Made by a program: the position numbers and the translations under genes. A model generated the notes under the pieces. That model was not told the origin of the DNA, made no database searches, and worked only from the letters and a program-made list of their open reading frames with translations. A DNA stretch of 64,000 nt, from contig CM055108.1 of assembly GCA_029204225.1 (NCBI GenBank), forward strand, positions 20,198,957 to 20,262,956. The letters are read 5' to 3'. Origin of the DNA: Diphasiastrum complanatum (lineage: Eukaryota; Streptophyta; Lycopodiopsida; Lycopodiales; Lycopodiaceae). Shown one piece after another: positions 46,027 to 58,419 of this stretch. The first letter of the stretch is position 1, and every line of letters starts with the position of its first letter.

Positions 46027-46185
46027 GGCTCTAATACCATGTTGAAATAATAGCAAATAGAGTCCAATGTACTTTAGAAATGATGGAGAAATCACCTAAT
46101 TAAGATTCAATTGAGATCACAAAGCTAGAACGCAACACAAACTAGTGATTACTAGTTTATCTTGGCTTGAACTCCACTCTATGGC
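46027..46185 (-). repeat. Primer site and LTR remnant of a minus-strand copia element
   Basis: The minus strand has ...TTTCAACA followed by TGGTATTAGAGCC (46027-46039), the tRNA-iMet primer site with one change. The 146 bp to its right, up to the RNase H relic, would be a truncated LTR. Confidence 0.55.
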
Positions 46186-47330
46186 TCCAAAATCATGCAA
46201 CTCTAACATAATCATGTCTAATCTCAATATGTTTACTCCTAGAATAAAAACTCATATAAACTAATAGAGCTATAGTATTTTGATTATCACCATACAAAAG
46301 AGTTGGACTATTATGAGATAGTTCTGTGTTAATGTCTTAACCATATGGCTTTGTTAGTTGCTTAAGTAGCACCCATGTATTTATATTATATGAAAGACAA
46401 TGCCTACATTTCATCCACCCTATCAGATGCATTAATTATTTGTAGCTTACAAATATCTTATGAATCTTACAAGAGCCTTCTAATGGATGAGTTTAAGATT
46501 GGACATGAACTGACTTATTGTGCTAACTACAAATGCAATGCACAGAGCTAGGGTGAAAGTTATGTTCAATAAAGAAAGCATCAATCCTATGAAACCAAGA
46601 TCTTGGTGACTATTTCAGTCCACACAATTCCTTATGGAGTAAAAACCACGTGTTCATTGCTTTTGAGTTTGTAACCCTAAGGTTGAGACATGTAGATGTC
46701 ATCTTCAATAATTTTTTTCAAGAATGTTGTCTAAACATCCATTTAATGAATTTTTAGATTTGTTGTAGCTATGTATGATAATATGATCATGATAGAAGAA
46801 TGTTTAATAACTAGGCTAAAATACTCAATGTTGAAAATTTGAGAAAATCCTTTTGCCACTAGTCTCACTTTCCTTCGATAAAATGCCACCATTTGGTTTG
46901 TATTTGGTCTTGAAGTTTATTTCCAATCAATAATATTTCAATCAATTGACAGCTCTATGACAATCCAAGTATGATTCTTTAAAAGGGATTGATACTCTAC
47001 ATCCGTTGTTTCCTTCCATAGATCTATATCAGAATGCTCCAAAGCCTTGAAGTTGGCTCATTTGTAAAAAAACATGTAGATTAATTCACAAATCTGGCTG
47101 ATGGAGTTCTAATTTTTGTTAACCTTCTTGGAATAGCAAGTTAAGGTTGTGGTTGCAGTTGTTGGTCAGATACTTATTCCTTAGATTCACTATCAAAAGG
47201 GTCTCCTGAAGCATCATGGTTAACGCTTGAGATTCAACAGTACTAGTAGTAAGCAGATTTAGACTCAATTGACATCTCATCTTTACCGTTTAAATTTATA
47301 GATTGATCTTCCAAAAATATAACATCTCCG
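46186..47330 (-). pseudogene. copia reverse transcriptase and RNase H relic
   Basis: The minus strand shows SIDWNIIDWK and YRRKVRLVAKGFSQ (about 46860-46950), IEYFSLVIKHSSI, then EDDIYMSQPKGYKL-like sequence (about 46670-46720). At 46186-46360 the RNase H end is clear (TLLYGDNQNTIALLVYM, SRSKHIEIRHDYVRVA). Upstream, at 47270-47330, the linker EDQSINLNGKDEM is recognisable. Many stops and frameshifts are present, and the YVDD box was lost in a deletion. Confidence 0.72.
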
Positions 47331-48440
47331 TTGAAAAATATTTTATTAAGTATTGAGTCGTAAAGCTTAATTCTTTTTCAAATGAAGCTCTAGCATATTA
47401 CAATGCAATTTTCATATATAACTAACTTTTGTGTACACATGTGCATGATACTTTTGTAATTATGGTGATCAAGCCTATAATGCCATAGTAGAACTTTATT
47501 AATATAAGTTGCTGTGTGTAAAGCTTGTGTAGAAGTACAATAAGCTTGTAAATGTAACCTTTTTAAAACTTTTTGATAGGAAATTGATTCTCATTCACCT
47601 GGTAGCGAAACACATTAACAAACAAACCAAGTATTTAGAATCGAATCATAATATGAATATTGTGAAAATAGAGAGAGGCCAGTCTTATTTATTCAAGAAA
47701 TAGAACACATGAAAGATTCTCTAGTTGACAGAATTCTTGACTAATAGCAAAGGCATTGAGTACAATGATCTGAGACTATCCATATGAAATACATGAATCT
47801 CTCAAAATAAGCTTGACTTTATCTTGCTCATAAATTTATTGAAATGACAATGAGTGCATCCAAAATATTTGCACCTTACTATTGATGATGTCTAATCTCT
47901 CAAATATTTTTTTCTATTTGTTGGAAGAAGGAAAGAGGATTCAATAGATGCACTATTGAGCCAAAAGATCCTTCATTTAATGCATGACTACGCCTATCAA
48001 ATTCGACAAATCGTCACATTTGAATCTTTTACTGACTAACTTTGAAATCATTAGAACTAGTAAGTGATTTCATAAAAAAACAATTTCAGAGTGAAAGAGA
48101 TGTATTGAATATTGTAGTATCGAGAAATTCAATAGTTCGATTTGACTGTTTGACAATTCAACAATTCAGACTAAATAGTAAGAGATTGATCATATTACAA
48201 ATAATACAAAGAAACATGCATACATTTTGACATAATATTGAACACAATAAGAAGGTAGGATTGATTCAATGAGTAGCATGTACAAATCAAGAGCAAAACA
48301 ATAGCGGACGTAGTCGCGTACTCAAAATTGTCTCTACGTAACTGATAATTCTGTCTGATGCACTTCTACTAATAAGAAATAAGCATTTCTAGCAATACTC
48401 TGATATAACAACATCAGTATTATTTTTAAATGTCGCTAAA
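47331..48440 (-). other. Strongly decayed sequence, possibly integrase of the same copia relic
   Basis: Its position upstream of the linker on the minus strand suggests integrase, but I could not match any catalytic motif. No open frame is supported. Confidence 0.25.
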
Positions 48441-48443
48441 TGA

Positions 48444-48930
48444 TCAACTATTTATACTGATGAGGAATGTGTTGGAGAAATGTGGGAGGATCAGTCCGTT
48501 CAATTCTCTCGGTGCGTGCATTATTGGTGGTTGGAAACCTTGTCGGATGAGGAATGTAATGATCCTTTGTAACCAAGCTCTACCTAATTGCTTCAAGCCA
48601 TAAAGTTCCTTGTGGAGTTTATAGACATGATGCTTCATACCTTCATGGATGTAACCTTTAGGTTGTAGCATATAGATGTCTTCTACAATGACTCCATTCA
48701 GATAAGTTGTCTGTACATCAAGTTGATGTACTTCAAGGTCGGCCACTGCATCATACGATAGGAGGGCTCGGATTGATGAGTGTTTGACTACTGGACTGAA
48801 AGTCTCATTGTAGTCAATGTTAGGGATCTGAGCAAATCCTCGTGCTCTTCCTTCGATCAATCGCTCCGTTGGCATTATATTTGATCTTGAAGACCCATTT
48901 GCAATCGATGAGATTCCTAATAATAGGAAA
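48444..48930 (-). pseudogene. copia reverse transcriptase N-terminal half
   Basis: It begins at about 48925 with NLIDCKWVFKIKYNANGAID, shifts frame near 48870, and continues ARGFAQIPNIDYNETFSPVV, LEVHQLDVQTTYLNG, EDIYMLQPKGYI and KLHKELYGLKQLGRAWLQ. The frame then ends. It has the usual finger and palm blocks but stops before YVDD. At its 5' side it abuts another copia fragment in the opposite orientation. Confidence 0.85.
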
Positions 48931-49873
48931 TTCCTTGATGCTAATCAAGAAAACGAAAAGTCAAATTTTTAAAAGTTATGAAATCACAGATCTAGGAGAA
49001 GCAACAAAATGCCTTGGGCTGGAAATCAGAAGAAATCGAATCAGAAGATAAATGCATCTGAGTCAGTCAGAATACGTCCAAAATGTATTGAAGCAGTACC
49101 GAATGATGGACTGCAAACAAAAAAGCCACACCAATGATTGTTGGAGCCAGACTAACGAAGCAGGATTGTCCGAATATAGATGAGGAGAGATAGAAAATAA
49201 AAGGTATACCCTAGCAAAATCTGATCGGTAGTCTGATGTACCTCACAATTTGTACCAGACCTGATTTGGCCTTATCTTCGAATCCTGGCATGGCACATTG
49301 ACAAATGGCAAAACAAATTCTGCAATATCTGAAGGGTACCCAAAACATGAGATTAACCTACAAGGCAGACGAAGGCAAAGGATTTGAGCTGCAATACTAC
49401 AGTGATGCAAGTTAGACGAGCTGCAAAGACGATAACAAGTCTGTGATAGGAGGATGTTCGATTGCATGCGGAGCAACAATTAGCTGGACATGCAAGAAAC
49501 AAACCTTGGTGGCTCAATCTCATGCGAAGCTGAATATGTCGCAGCTTCAAAGATGGCGAACGAGGTAGTATGGTTGCAGATGATGTTGGAAGCAGTTGGC
49601 ATACCATAGAGAGAACCATGCACGATGATGGTGGATCCTCGAAGTGCCATATATTTGTCCCAGAATCCTGTTTTCCATTCAAAGACAAAACATATACCTA
49701 TGAAATACCATCATATTTGAGACTTGATCTCGAAAGGAGAGCTCAAGGTTCAGTACATAAAACCTGAAGACATGATTGTAGTTTGCTCACGAAGCCGCTC
49801 GACAAACCACTCTTCGCAAGACAAAGAAAAACAATTGGATTGAATATACAAAGTTGCAAGGTTCAAGAGGGAG
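48931..49873 (+). pseudogene. copia reverse transcriptase thumb and RNase H
   Basis: It starts inside the thumb block (FKSYEITDLGEATKCLGLEI), then LSQSEYVQNVLKQYRMMDC. At 49500-49790 come RNase H pieces: CEAEYVAASKMANEVVWLQM, RSAIYLSQNPVFHSKTKHIP, KGELKVQYIKPEDM. Several frameshifts lie between 49090 and 49500. The polypurine tract AAGAGGGAG follows at 49865-49873. Confidence 0.83.
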
Positions 49874-50340
49874 TGTCAGAAATTGTGAACTCCTGCAACT
49901 TTGTCATAAAGGTGACGAAGTGAAACAAAGCGAAGGGTGAACGTACCCCGAGGATCGAAAGAAAAGTGTAGATTCGGCCCAACTACCAGGTGACGAAACA
50001 CGCCAGAGGACGACGCAAAATGAAAGAAAACAATTCGTGTTGGCAATTGGAAGCTCGATGAGCGTGGTGTAATGTACTTCATGCTCATCTAAAAGAGACA
50101 GCGATAACAGAGAATAACTAACTAGTTGATTAGCATTAACCTGTCTTGTAATTCTTTGATAAACTATCTTGTAAACTCCACACAGTGGAGAAAAAATCGC
50201 ATTTTTGATAAACAAGAAATGGGGGACGATAGAGAACAAAAAAGAATAGAAGAGAGTAAACTTGTGCATGCAAGTCTGCCAACGAGTAGAATACAACGAT
50301 TGAGGTGAGGGTCAGGCCGCCAACGAGCGAGACACTGAAT
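49874..50340 (+). repeat. Putative 3' LTR of the 48.9-kb copia relic, right end uncertain
   Basis: TGTCAGAAATTGTG starts directly after the polypurine tract. The sequence is less AT-rich than its surroundings down to about 50340. No second copy was found and the end is a guess. Confidence 0.5.
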
Positions 50341-53300
50341 GACTCACCCGAAAAAGTAAAACAAAAAATACAATTGTTCTCCTCTCCCTCTCATCATTTG
50401 CGTCGTCTTCTCAATTGATTTTGTCATGATCTATGATCTGTAGTCGCTTGCTTAGGATCATGGAAACAAAACAGAAACAAAAAGCCAAATCCGCTATAGT
50501 AAACTAGTTCACATTATAAGACTGCTTAATTGAACAATACTTCAAGTATTTCCTTGTTATAAAATTCATGCTTGTTGAAATCATTGGTCACGTTGGCCGA
50601 GGCAGAGTAAGGGCTTCATTTTGAGTGGTGGGTCGGTTGAAAAAATGTGAAGTTTTAATTTTTTTGATATTAAACAAGGCCCGACAAATATTTGGAAAAA
50701 CACATTATTTACATATTCAAACTTTCTCATTTTGCAGACTTTAAGACAAATTTGAAACTTACGGTCTCACAAGTAGCATAATTGCCGCCTTAGAAAATAA
50801 TTCGGAACAGCTTCTAGAAATAATGTGACTTTTCTAACTGTTTCAACTTCTACCTTTAGGAAGAGTGCAATACACTTGTAGTCACATAATTTTTGCCTTT
50901 GAAACGTAGGAACATGCCTTAGAAAACATGGGACTTTTGCAACTTTGCTAACTTGTGTGACTTTGTGTAATTTTAGAAACTTGCAATTGTGGCCCACACT
51001 TTGTGTATTTCTACATAGTGTAGTTTGTCGCAAAAGTTAGGAAGTAGATCTGTAAGAAACAATTTTGTGACAAAACCACATTAGAGATTGAGTTCAACAT
51101 ATTGTCAAACTCCAACATTGAAGACATAGGAGGTATAATGAAGTTATATTCATTGATAAAAATCATCTCCCAATTTCACTTTGGGGTGTGTTTTTTTGGC
51201 AAGCATTTCTCAAAAATCTTTCTTAGTCAACTTGCAAAATACAGCTACTTAAAGGTCATTTGGACTATATTATAAATTGCACTTACATTGAGTCTAAGAC
51301 TATAATACTTTGAAACAATTACATGTCTTCTTTATTCAAACACTATAAATGAATCTCAAGTTTTATTAGACAGCTTATGCTCTTTTGTACTTGGATCTTT
51401 TTCTAGTGAAAGGTGAGTGACAAACACTACACAAAAGATTATAATATGTTTTAGTGGATTTTTAAAGTGGTCACATCAATGTGTGGAGATTCATAACAAC
51501 AAGGTGAAAGTGTAGATACCTAGACATTACGCTTCTAGTTGAGGTTGCGGTTCGAGTTCAAAATTAACAACTCTAAACTAAGAGCTCAAGCTTTTAAAAG
51601 TCATGCCTAAAGATGATGAATTAGACTAGAAATCCCTTTTGAGTGTAGTCCAATGCAATAAACTTTGTTTCTCCAGGTATGAAAATAAAACATCTTGGTG
51701 GTGTTTACATTTAGTAAGGTTTCTCATCTTGGGAGAGAGCTTCAAAGGGGCCTTCATGCCCTTGCCCTCCTCACACCTTGTAAGGCACATTTCTGGGAAT
51801 TTTACCTATCATTTAAACCCTATATTAATTTTTAATAGTTCATTTATAGGGCATTAAATGATAGAATTTTTTCTTTTTAGATCACTATTGCCATAAAGCC
51901 CATGGATTTTTTAGTGTAAAGGGACATTATGAGCTAAAGCTTGTGGGCTTTATAGTGTACTCCAAGGGCATCACTTTTGCTTTTTAATAGTTAAAAAGAA
52001 TCACCATGGTGTTTATGCTCAATAAAGTCCTATGGGAGGGGACTCTAATGGGCATTCAATCCCTTGTTCTTAAGATCTTGCCCTCACAATGGGGGCACAC
52101 GCTCATGTAGATTTCACCTAATACCTAAAACTTGAAGGTATACGTTTAAATTTAAAGTTAAGCCTAAAATTTGAAATTAAAAACTCTGTATTTTAACTTA
52201 AAAGACAAAAAAAAAGGCCCTTGTAGTGTCAAAGTTTTATATTTAATAGAGTTTTAAACTCTTACTTTGGGTTTAGGCGTTAACATTGAAGCTTCTAAGA
52301 GTAAAAAAGAAAAAGCTCTTAAAAGTGTCTAGGCTTTATGCATGAACTTCAGTTTTATTTCTTTAACTTTGGATTTGAATTGGAGACCTTGGCCATATGA
52401 AAAGTACCATGCTCACATGTCAACACAAAGACTGTAACATAACTTGCTTTTTATATATTATCTAGTTAACATGGTAATATCATTGGATAACTAGTGAAAT
52501 GATACAAAAAAAACTATCAATATTGCAAATGTCTTTGGTTCAAAAACCATTTCAAGGTGACATTATTTACTAATTATCTAGATGTTTGCATCGAAAAGTG
52601 TTTTACTTATCAGCTGAAAAATTATCAATAAAATATAAATACAAAAGAACTATAATCTTGCAACACATTTTGTTAAAGAGCTTATCTTTCAAAGTGTTGA
52701 TCTTTTGGGCTTGAAAATGTCCTCACCCAAAAGAAAAAACTACCAATAATCATTCCTTTTAGAGAGGCCAAAAAATTGAAATTTCACAATGTTTATGAAG
52801 TGCCCTAGTTCTTCTAAAAATATCTTATTGGAATAGACTCATTACTGCATGGGGCTATTCTCATTGATATGAAGCTACATTCTATTGGTTCGCGAACTGA
52901 CATAAACCTTCATGGATCTACTATGTATAGCCTTTCCATGTTAGCATAGACAGATTGTGTCAAACTTAGTAAAGAAAATGTGGACTAAGATCAAGCTAGT
53001 GCAAAATTTGACAACTGAGATTCGATTGACATCAAAATTCAAACACACTTTCATAGCATTGTGAAAACAACAAAAGAAAGTATAAAATATAAAATATAAA
53101 ATATAAAATAGAAGTTGGTTTTATCTCCAAACTAGATACTTATGGTAATATGGAGATATCCTAGACAACATGACCAAGGTTGTAAAAGTTCCAAAGAAGG
53201 CTTTATTTCTAATGCCAAGAACATCCATTCCTTTCCTCTCTAAAAAAAACTTGGAAAATTGGAATTTACTCATGCAATAAAACAAGGAGGTTCTCTCAAA

Positions 53301-53970
53301 GATGTTATTGCATAAAATACATCTTAAAAAAGTGAAAAGAGTCTCAAGATGATTGTTGCATGTGAGTTTATATAGCTAGATCACATTCAACACATATGGA
53401 TGATGGTGATCGATCAAATCTTTAATGGATCTCAACTGATGACATGATAATTGACTTGGGTAAAGATGAAGATGATGATGTGGATTTGTAAGTTCACAAA
53501 ACTCCCATTTTCATAATTCAAGATGGAATTCTAATCAAACAATTATGCTTTTAATCAAATTTGGGTGATGACATATCAGTAATGGTAGTTGAATTTAGAT
53601 CAGTCTTAGGTGGTGGTACAATGATGACATGGCACAAGAATCTTAAATTTATCAAAAACACTGGGTCTTGATACATAAAAATATCTCAGTGAGTGGGATG
53701 TGAAGTCATACAACCGAGTCTCAATTCAAGTTTTAGAGAGAGAAAATAAACTAGGCAAGTCAAGAAATAATTATACTTGCTCTAGATCAATAAATAGTTC
53801 AGATTAACTAGAGTATGTTAGTCTAATAGGAAAATCACACTTGTTTAGACTCATCGAACTAACAACATTTGCAACACATTGAATGGAGTATATAACCTAG
53901 AAGTGAGTCTCGAAATAAAGTTAAAATCAATATGTAAGGGACTGATAGGATATAATCTATCAAGAATCTC
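50341..53970. other. AT-rich intergenic sequence without recognised features
   Basis: About 3.6 kb. No frame above 90 codons, no repeat ends and no retroelement motif was recognised. The only simple repeat seen is a 7-bp array at 53081-53109. Confidence 0.4.
53081..53109 (+). repeat. Short TATAAAA tandem repeat, four copies
   Basis: Four consecutive TATAAAA units in AT-rich intergenic DNA. Confidence 0.9.
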
Positions 53971-54039
53971 TCTTTGATGGTTTTTGGTTATTTGATATAT
54001 TGGGGGTATTTCTTTATGGTTTTTTTGTTTTTATTTTTT

Positions 54040-54880
54040 AATGTAGAGGGGTCGAGGCTTGAGGAGGAGATCTCTCAATCCAAGACTCCTAGAAGATCTT
54101 CAAGGGAGAGGGCTGAGCCACTTAGGCTCATATATCTTTATAAGGGAAAGCAAGCCGAGATGGGTAACATTTCTCATGCTCTTTTCATCTCTTTTGATGA
54201 GCCTTCATGTGTGAAAGATGCAGTAGAATCAAAGGTTTGGCATGAGGCAATGTGTCTGGAGTTTGATGCTTTGATTGCAAATAATACTTGGGAATTGGTT
54301 GATCTTCCACCTAATAAAAAGGTAATTGATTGCAAATGGGTGTTTAGAAGTATAATCAAGATCGTTCCATTAAGAAGTATAAACCTAGACTTTGTGAAAA
54401 GGGGTATCCTCAAGTGAAAGGTCTAGTCTATGAAGAGACTTACTTTTGCTCTCGTGGCAAAAATGGTTACCATTAAAATTTGGTTGCTTTGTCAACTCAT
54501 TTCAATTGGTTCATGTATCAAATGGATGTGACTAATGCTTTTCTCAATGGCTATCTTGAGGAGGAGATATGCATGTACCAACCCGAGGGATTCATTATGC
54601 AAGGTCAAGAGGAAAAGGTTTGTTTGCTTTTCAAGAGCTTGTATGGTCTCAAGCAAGCTCCAAGGTCATAGTATTTTCAACTCAACACTTTCCATCTCTC
54701 GCTAGGATTCACTCTTAGTGATATGATCCATCTTTGTACTTCAAATTTGTAGATGTAAATATCATCATCCTTGTACTTTATGTAGATGACATTATTTTTT
54801 TGTGGAAATAATGTCCAACTCTTTGATGAGAAAAAACTAGCTCTAGGAAAAGAGTTTAAAATGCAAGATCAACCTTGAAA
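54040..54880 (+). pseudogene. copia reverse transcriptase relic
   Basis: A linker (TPRRSSRERAEPLRLIYLY) leads into VESKVWHEAMCLEFDALIAN and NTWELVDLPPNKKVIDCKWV. After a frameshift near 54355 come WFMYQMDVTNAFLNGYLEEE, YQPEGFIMQGQEEKVC and SLYGLKQAPRS, then past two stops the palm block LVLYVDDIIFL with an intact YVDD box (about 54778-54789). The thumb and RNase H are missing. A purine run AAGGAGGAGACA at about 54940 may be the polypurine tract. Confidence 0.85.
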
Positions 54881-56395
54881 GTTGTTAGCAAATGTATTTT
54901 GCAAAATGTTGCATAACTAGTTCTATTTTAAGGAGGAGACAATTGTGAAAGTTGGTAAAATTAGACTAGTTATTCTTTTCGCTAGATGTCATCATGGGGT
55001 TGGATTTATGTCCACACCCACCTTGTACATATTTTCATGCTGTTATTTAAAAGCTAAGAGGCCTTCAAGTCAAGTTCTAGCAAGATGGTGACATGTGTCA
55101 CAAAATATGAGGATTGGCATTTTGCTAATATGCAACCAAATCCACATCTCAATGTCAAATTTGGCCCAATCAACTAAGAGGTGTAGATCACAAAGCCAAT
55201 CACATTAAGAGAAGGATTGTTGAGTCGAGGGATTGTCAACTATCAAAGGATTGTAGGCTATCGAATGCAAATTCTAACTCTCGTGAGAGGTGACTCATTG
55301 GCATTCCTTGGACCTATTTGCTTGACTTTGTGTAGTGTCATGAATCTATCTCGAACTTGTGTGTATTTGCAGGTTTTTTATTTGCAGCAGGTTCCCGAGG
55401 AAATAACCAAGTTTGGAACTTTGTCATGGATACCTGAAAGGAATAGATAGTAATGTATACAAAGGCAACTGGATCGAATGGGGTTATGTAAAATTGAAAT
55501 TTCAATACATTGTAGTATATGGAGGTCAAGAATCGATCCAATGAGGAAGAGGGTGATGTAAAGGCTGAAAACTAGTCTCTTCAATAGGAGAAGCAACGGT
55601 TGTCACTGGCTACCTCTTTTAAAGCCTAAGCTATGTTCGATCGGAGGATTAAAACTATCATAAATCCTAGAAAATGCATGGGAAGGATAATAATCAAAAT
55701 CTACTCCTACTTCTTGGTTGTTTGTGGTCACCATACCCTTTATAGCTCTTGACTTCTCTTGCATTCCAAGGTTTAACATAACAAAAATCTATCTACATTG
55801 GCATAAATCCCTTGGTTCGGATCTAACACCTATAGTGTATATTGCAGCATTCAGCAAAGGAAGGGAGGTGAGACGAGCTATGAAACAACATGGAAGCAGT
55901 TCTTCCTATGCACAGATCCATAGCTTGGCTTGTTTTGACCTGAATAACACTTTGCAACAAATCTAACTAGCAAGGATAGATACTACATGAGACTAGAGAT
56001 CTAGGCATCATGCATGTGCAATAGAAAAGCGAAACATTCAAGCATAAGGCAAACATAGAAGGCATTCACAAGACTCAATATAAGAGGGATTTTGATTGAC
56101 ATGTCAAATGTCTTTCAACATTTCTATGTTGAAGTAAATGTCGATTGGCATTTTACTTCGACATGCACCTTTGTTTTCAACTTCTTAAAAATGTCAATTG
56201 ACATTTTTGACTTGCAGAAAATCACAAGTAAACATGCATAGGGAATGACAATCGGTGCCATAACCTTTATATCTATGCTAGATGAATGTTGATCGATGCA
56301 TCCAAAGGATTTTCCTTCATCTAAAATTCAATTTTATGTACAAGACTGCATCCTAATGAATGAATAAATGGATCTAGATTAAAGATTGGATAAAA
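54881..56395. other. Unassigned, probably including LTR remains
   Basis: If the purine run near 54940 is a polypurine tract, the following few hundred bases are an LTR, but no partner copy is present. No gene was recognised. Several related TGTCAATTGACATTT-like inverted motifs lie at 56100-56210. Confidence 0.3.
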
Positions 56396-57160
56396 AATGT
56401 AAATAAATCCATCACCCCCACTTAATCTAGATCCATGAAAGCCTTGACCATTAAATTTAGCATTGCACAGAATCTTTTGTTTGCATCTACATTTAATGCC
56501 TTAGTAAATATATCTACTACCATATATTGTGTACAACAACATTCAAAGCTTACATTTTTATTGAGAACTCTACTTTTGGCATACTTTATTTCTATGTCCT
56601 TACTCCTAGAATGAAATCTAGGATTACTGGATAAGACAATTACATTCTAACTACCATAGAAAATAAATGTGGGAGCATATTGTTTTAGACTAATATATGA
56701 TAACGGATTTCTCAACCATATTGCTTCTTTGGTAGCCTATGAAGCAGCAATATACTTTCATTTATAGAACATCAAGAGAAATGGAAGTTTTCTTATGATC
56801 ATTCCAATAAATTGGACCTTTGTTGAGCAAGAAGGTAAATCTAGATGTGGATTTACAAGTGTCAATATTTGTGCCTAGCTTGCATTTGTGTATCTGCTTG
56901 TCGAAGTTGATTTGCATTCACTCCTCCATAACATATGCACAAGTTCATGGTTGCTCGTACATACCTAATGAATTTAATAAGAGCCTTCCAATAAATCATA
57001 TCAAGATTCGCCATGACCTGGCTTAATGAGGTAAAACCAAACACAATGTCTAATCTGGTGCAAACCATCACATACATGAGATATCTGATAATGGAATGGT
57101 ATGGATAATCTCTCATTTGTGTCTTCTCCTTTGTTAATTGAGGACACCACTTCTTGGATA
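56396..57160 (-). pseudogene. copia RNase H relic
   Basis: The minus strand reads MRDYPYHSIIRYLMYVMVCT (connection block), YWKALIKFIRYVRATMNLCI, then in shifted frames SRSKDIEIKYAKSRVL and VVDIFTKAL-like sequence near 56490, followed by a purine run (GATTAAGTGGGGGTG) at about 56410-56425 that would be the polypurine tract. It is fused at its upstream side to the gag-like frame at 57180-57510. Confidence 0.78.
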
Positions 57161-57179
57161 GTTTTTAATTTAGATCCAT

Positions 57180-57510
57180 AGGTGCAGGGGAGGAAATGTG
57201 CATTAACCCTTAATTGGCGTGGACTTGTCACATAGGCCCTGATGGTCGTAGGGTCTCTCTCGAAGAGTTGTTGGCGCCACTCTGGTTGTGGTTGGAGCGC
57301 TAGAAGAGCTTTCAACTTGTTACCCTTGATTGTTTGGGCGGAGAAAGATATCTGCAAGTGGGGATGTTTGGCTAAGAATTCATTTATTTTCTCCTCCACG
57401 AACTTTGGTCGACGAAAAGCTCGGTTGGCAGATATGGATCTCGAGCCTTGAGATGTGGAGGCCTGGCGCTCCCCTCGGTTTTGGCTCGGATCTGTTTCTT
57501 GGCTCATGTC
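57180..57510 (-). pseudogene. Gag-like frame of an LTR element, first copy
   Basis: The frame starts MSQETDPSQNRGERQASTSQ just inside the LTR at 57527 and continues KFVEEKINEFLAKHPHLQIS and LKALLALQPQPEWRQQLFER to HFLPCTYG, where it passes into copia sequence. I do not recognise a named domain; position and basic N-terminus suggest gag. A second copy is at 58420-59215. Confidence 0.55.
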
Positions 57511-57526
57511 TTGGCATTGGCATCAA

Positions 57527-58357
57527 CTGTAGGGTGTGTAGATATAGTCCATGAGCAGCCCTCCGCCTGTCAATAAGGGTTAGATCATTGAATAGGTACC
57601 TAATTATGTCAAGATGCTAGTTTTAGATGCTTCCTACTCTTTTTCCTGACACTACCACTCTTTAACACTACTCTTCCCTACACTAACCAAACACACATCA
57701 TGATTTTAGAGTGAAAGAGGGAAAGAAGAAGAGAAGAGAGGGAGATTGATAGATAGAAGAAGTATAGCAAGAGGGAGAGAAAGAGAGTGCGAGGGGAGGT
57801 TAGCTCATTTGCTCATTGTGCATGCTAATGGAAAAACATTAACTAATGAAACAAGAAACATGGAATCTAGAGAGCAAAAGCAAGACACACAAGAGCATTA
57901 GCAAGTATTGAATAGCAAATGAGGATGCTTCTCTCCAAAATGGTAGAGTTTCCTCCTCCTCATTAAGCATGAAAATATGATACAAATGATGTCTTTTTAT
58001 GGACGGGAAAGGCCCTTGCCCCTTTCTCCTATTGGCTATTCCAAGGACGGTGGGATTGAAATCCACACCCTTCATCAAAAGCACAAACTTATCAATGGTG
58101 GAGAGAGAAACACACTTCACCTACCACCAATTGACTTTGACTGATTAAACAAACTTAGGAACTTAAGCTTAAGCTTAACTTTGGCCTTCTACTATTATTT
58201 TTGATTACATGGCCCAAAGTCAAGTTTATGCCAAAATTATTTATTTACAAGTGCTCATTGGGCCATGGGTTTATACATGCAGGATGCCACGACCTCGCAA
58301 CTATTTCTACTAACTCAACTTTTTATTTATTTACATCATGTTGGGAATACCCCCAAC
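57527..58357 (-). repeat. LTR, minus orientation, of a gag-only or Ty3/gypsy-like element
   Basis: The minus-strand start is TGTTGGGGGTATTCCCAACA (58338-58357), itself a near palindrome, and the end is ACACCCTACAG near 57527. It matches 61722-62458 in inverted orientation over about 730 bp (for example the CCATGGCCCAATGAGCAC and CAAGGGCCTT blocks). The sequence after it on the minus strand, TTGATGCCAATGCC, is a decayed counterpart of the TGGCGCCGTTGCC primer site of the other copy. Confidence 0.82.
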
Positions 58358-58419
58358 AGGACCCACGGCCTGAAGTAGTGTCGGTCCCTCGGCACTCTAC
58401 CGGTTTAGTATAGACTCAC

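Noticed and set aside
49904-50296. 130-codon minus-strand frame in the putative LTR
   Set aside because: It lies antisense inside an LTR and shows no domain.
57001-57507. 168-codon minus-strand frame as a single protein
   Set aside because: It is a fusion by chance of a gag-like frame (57180-57510) and copia RNase H sequence read out of frame.
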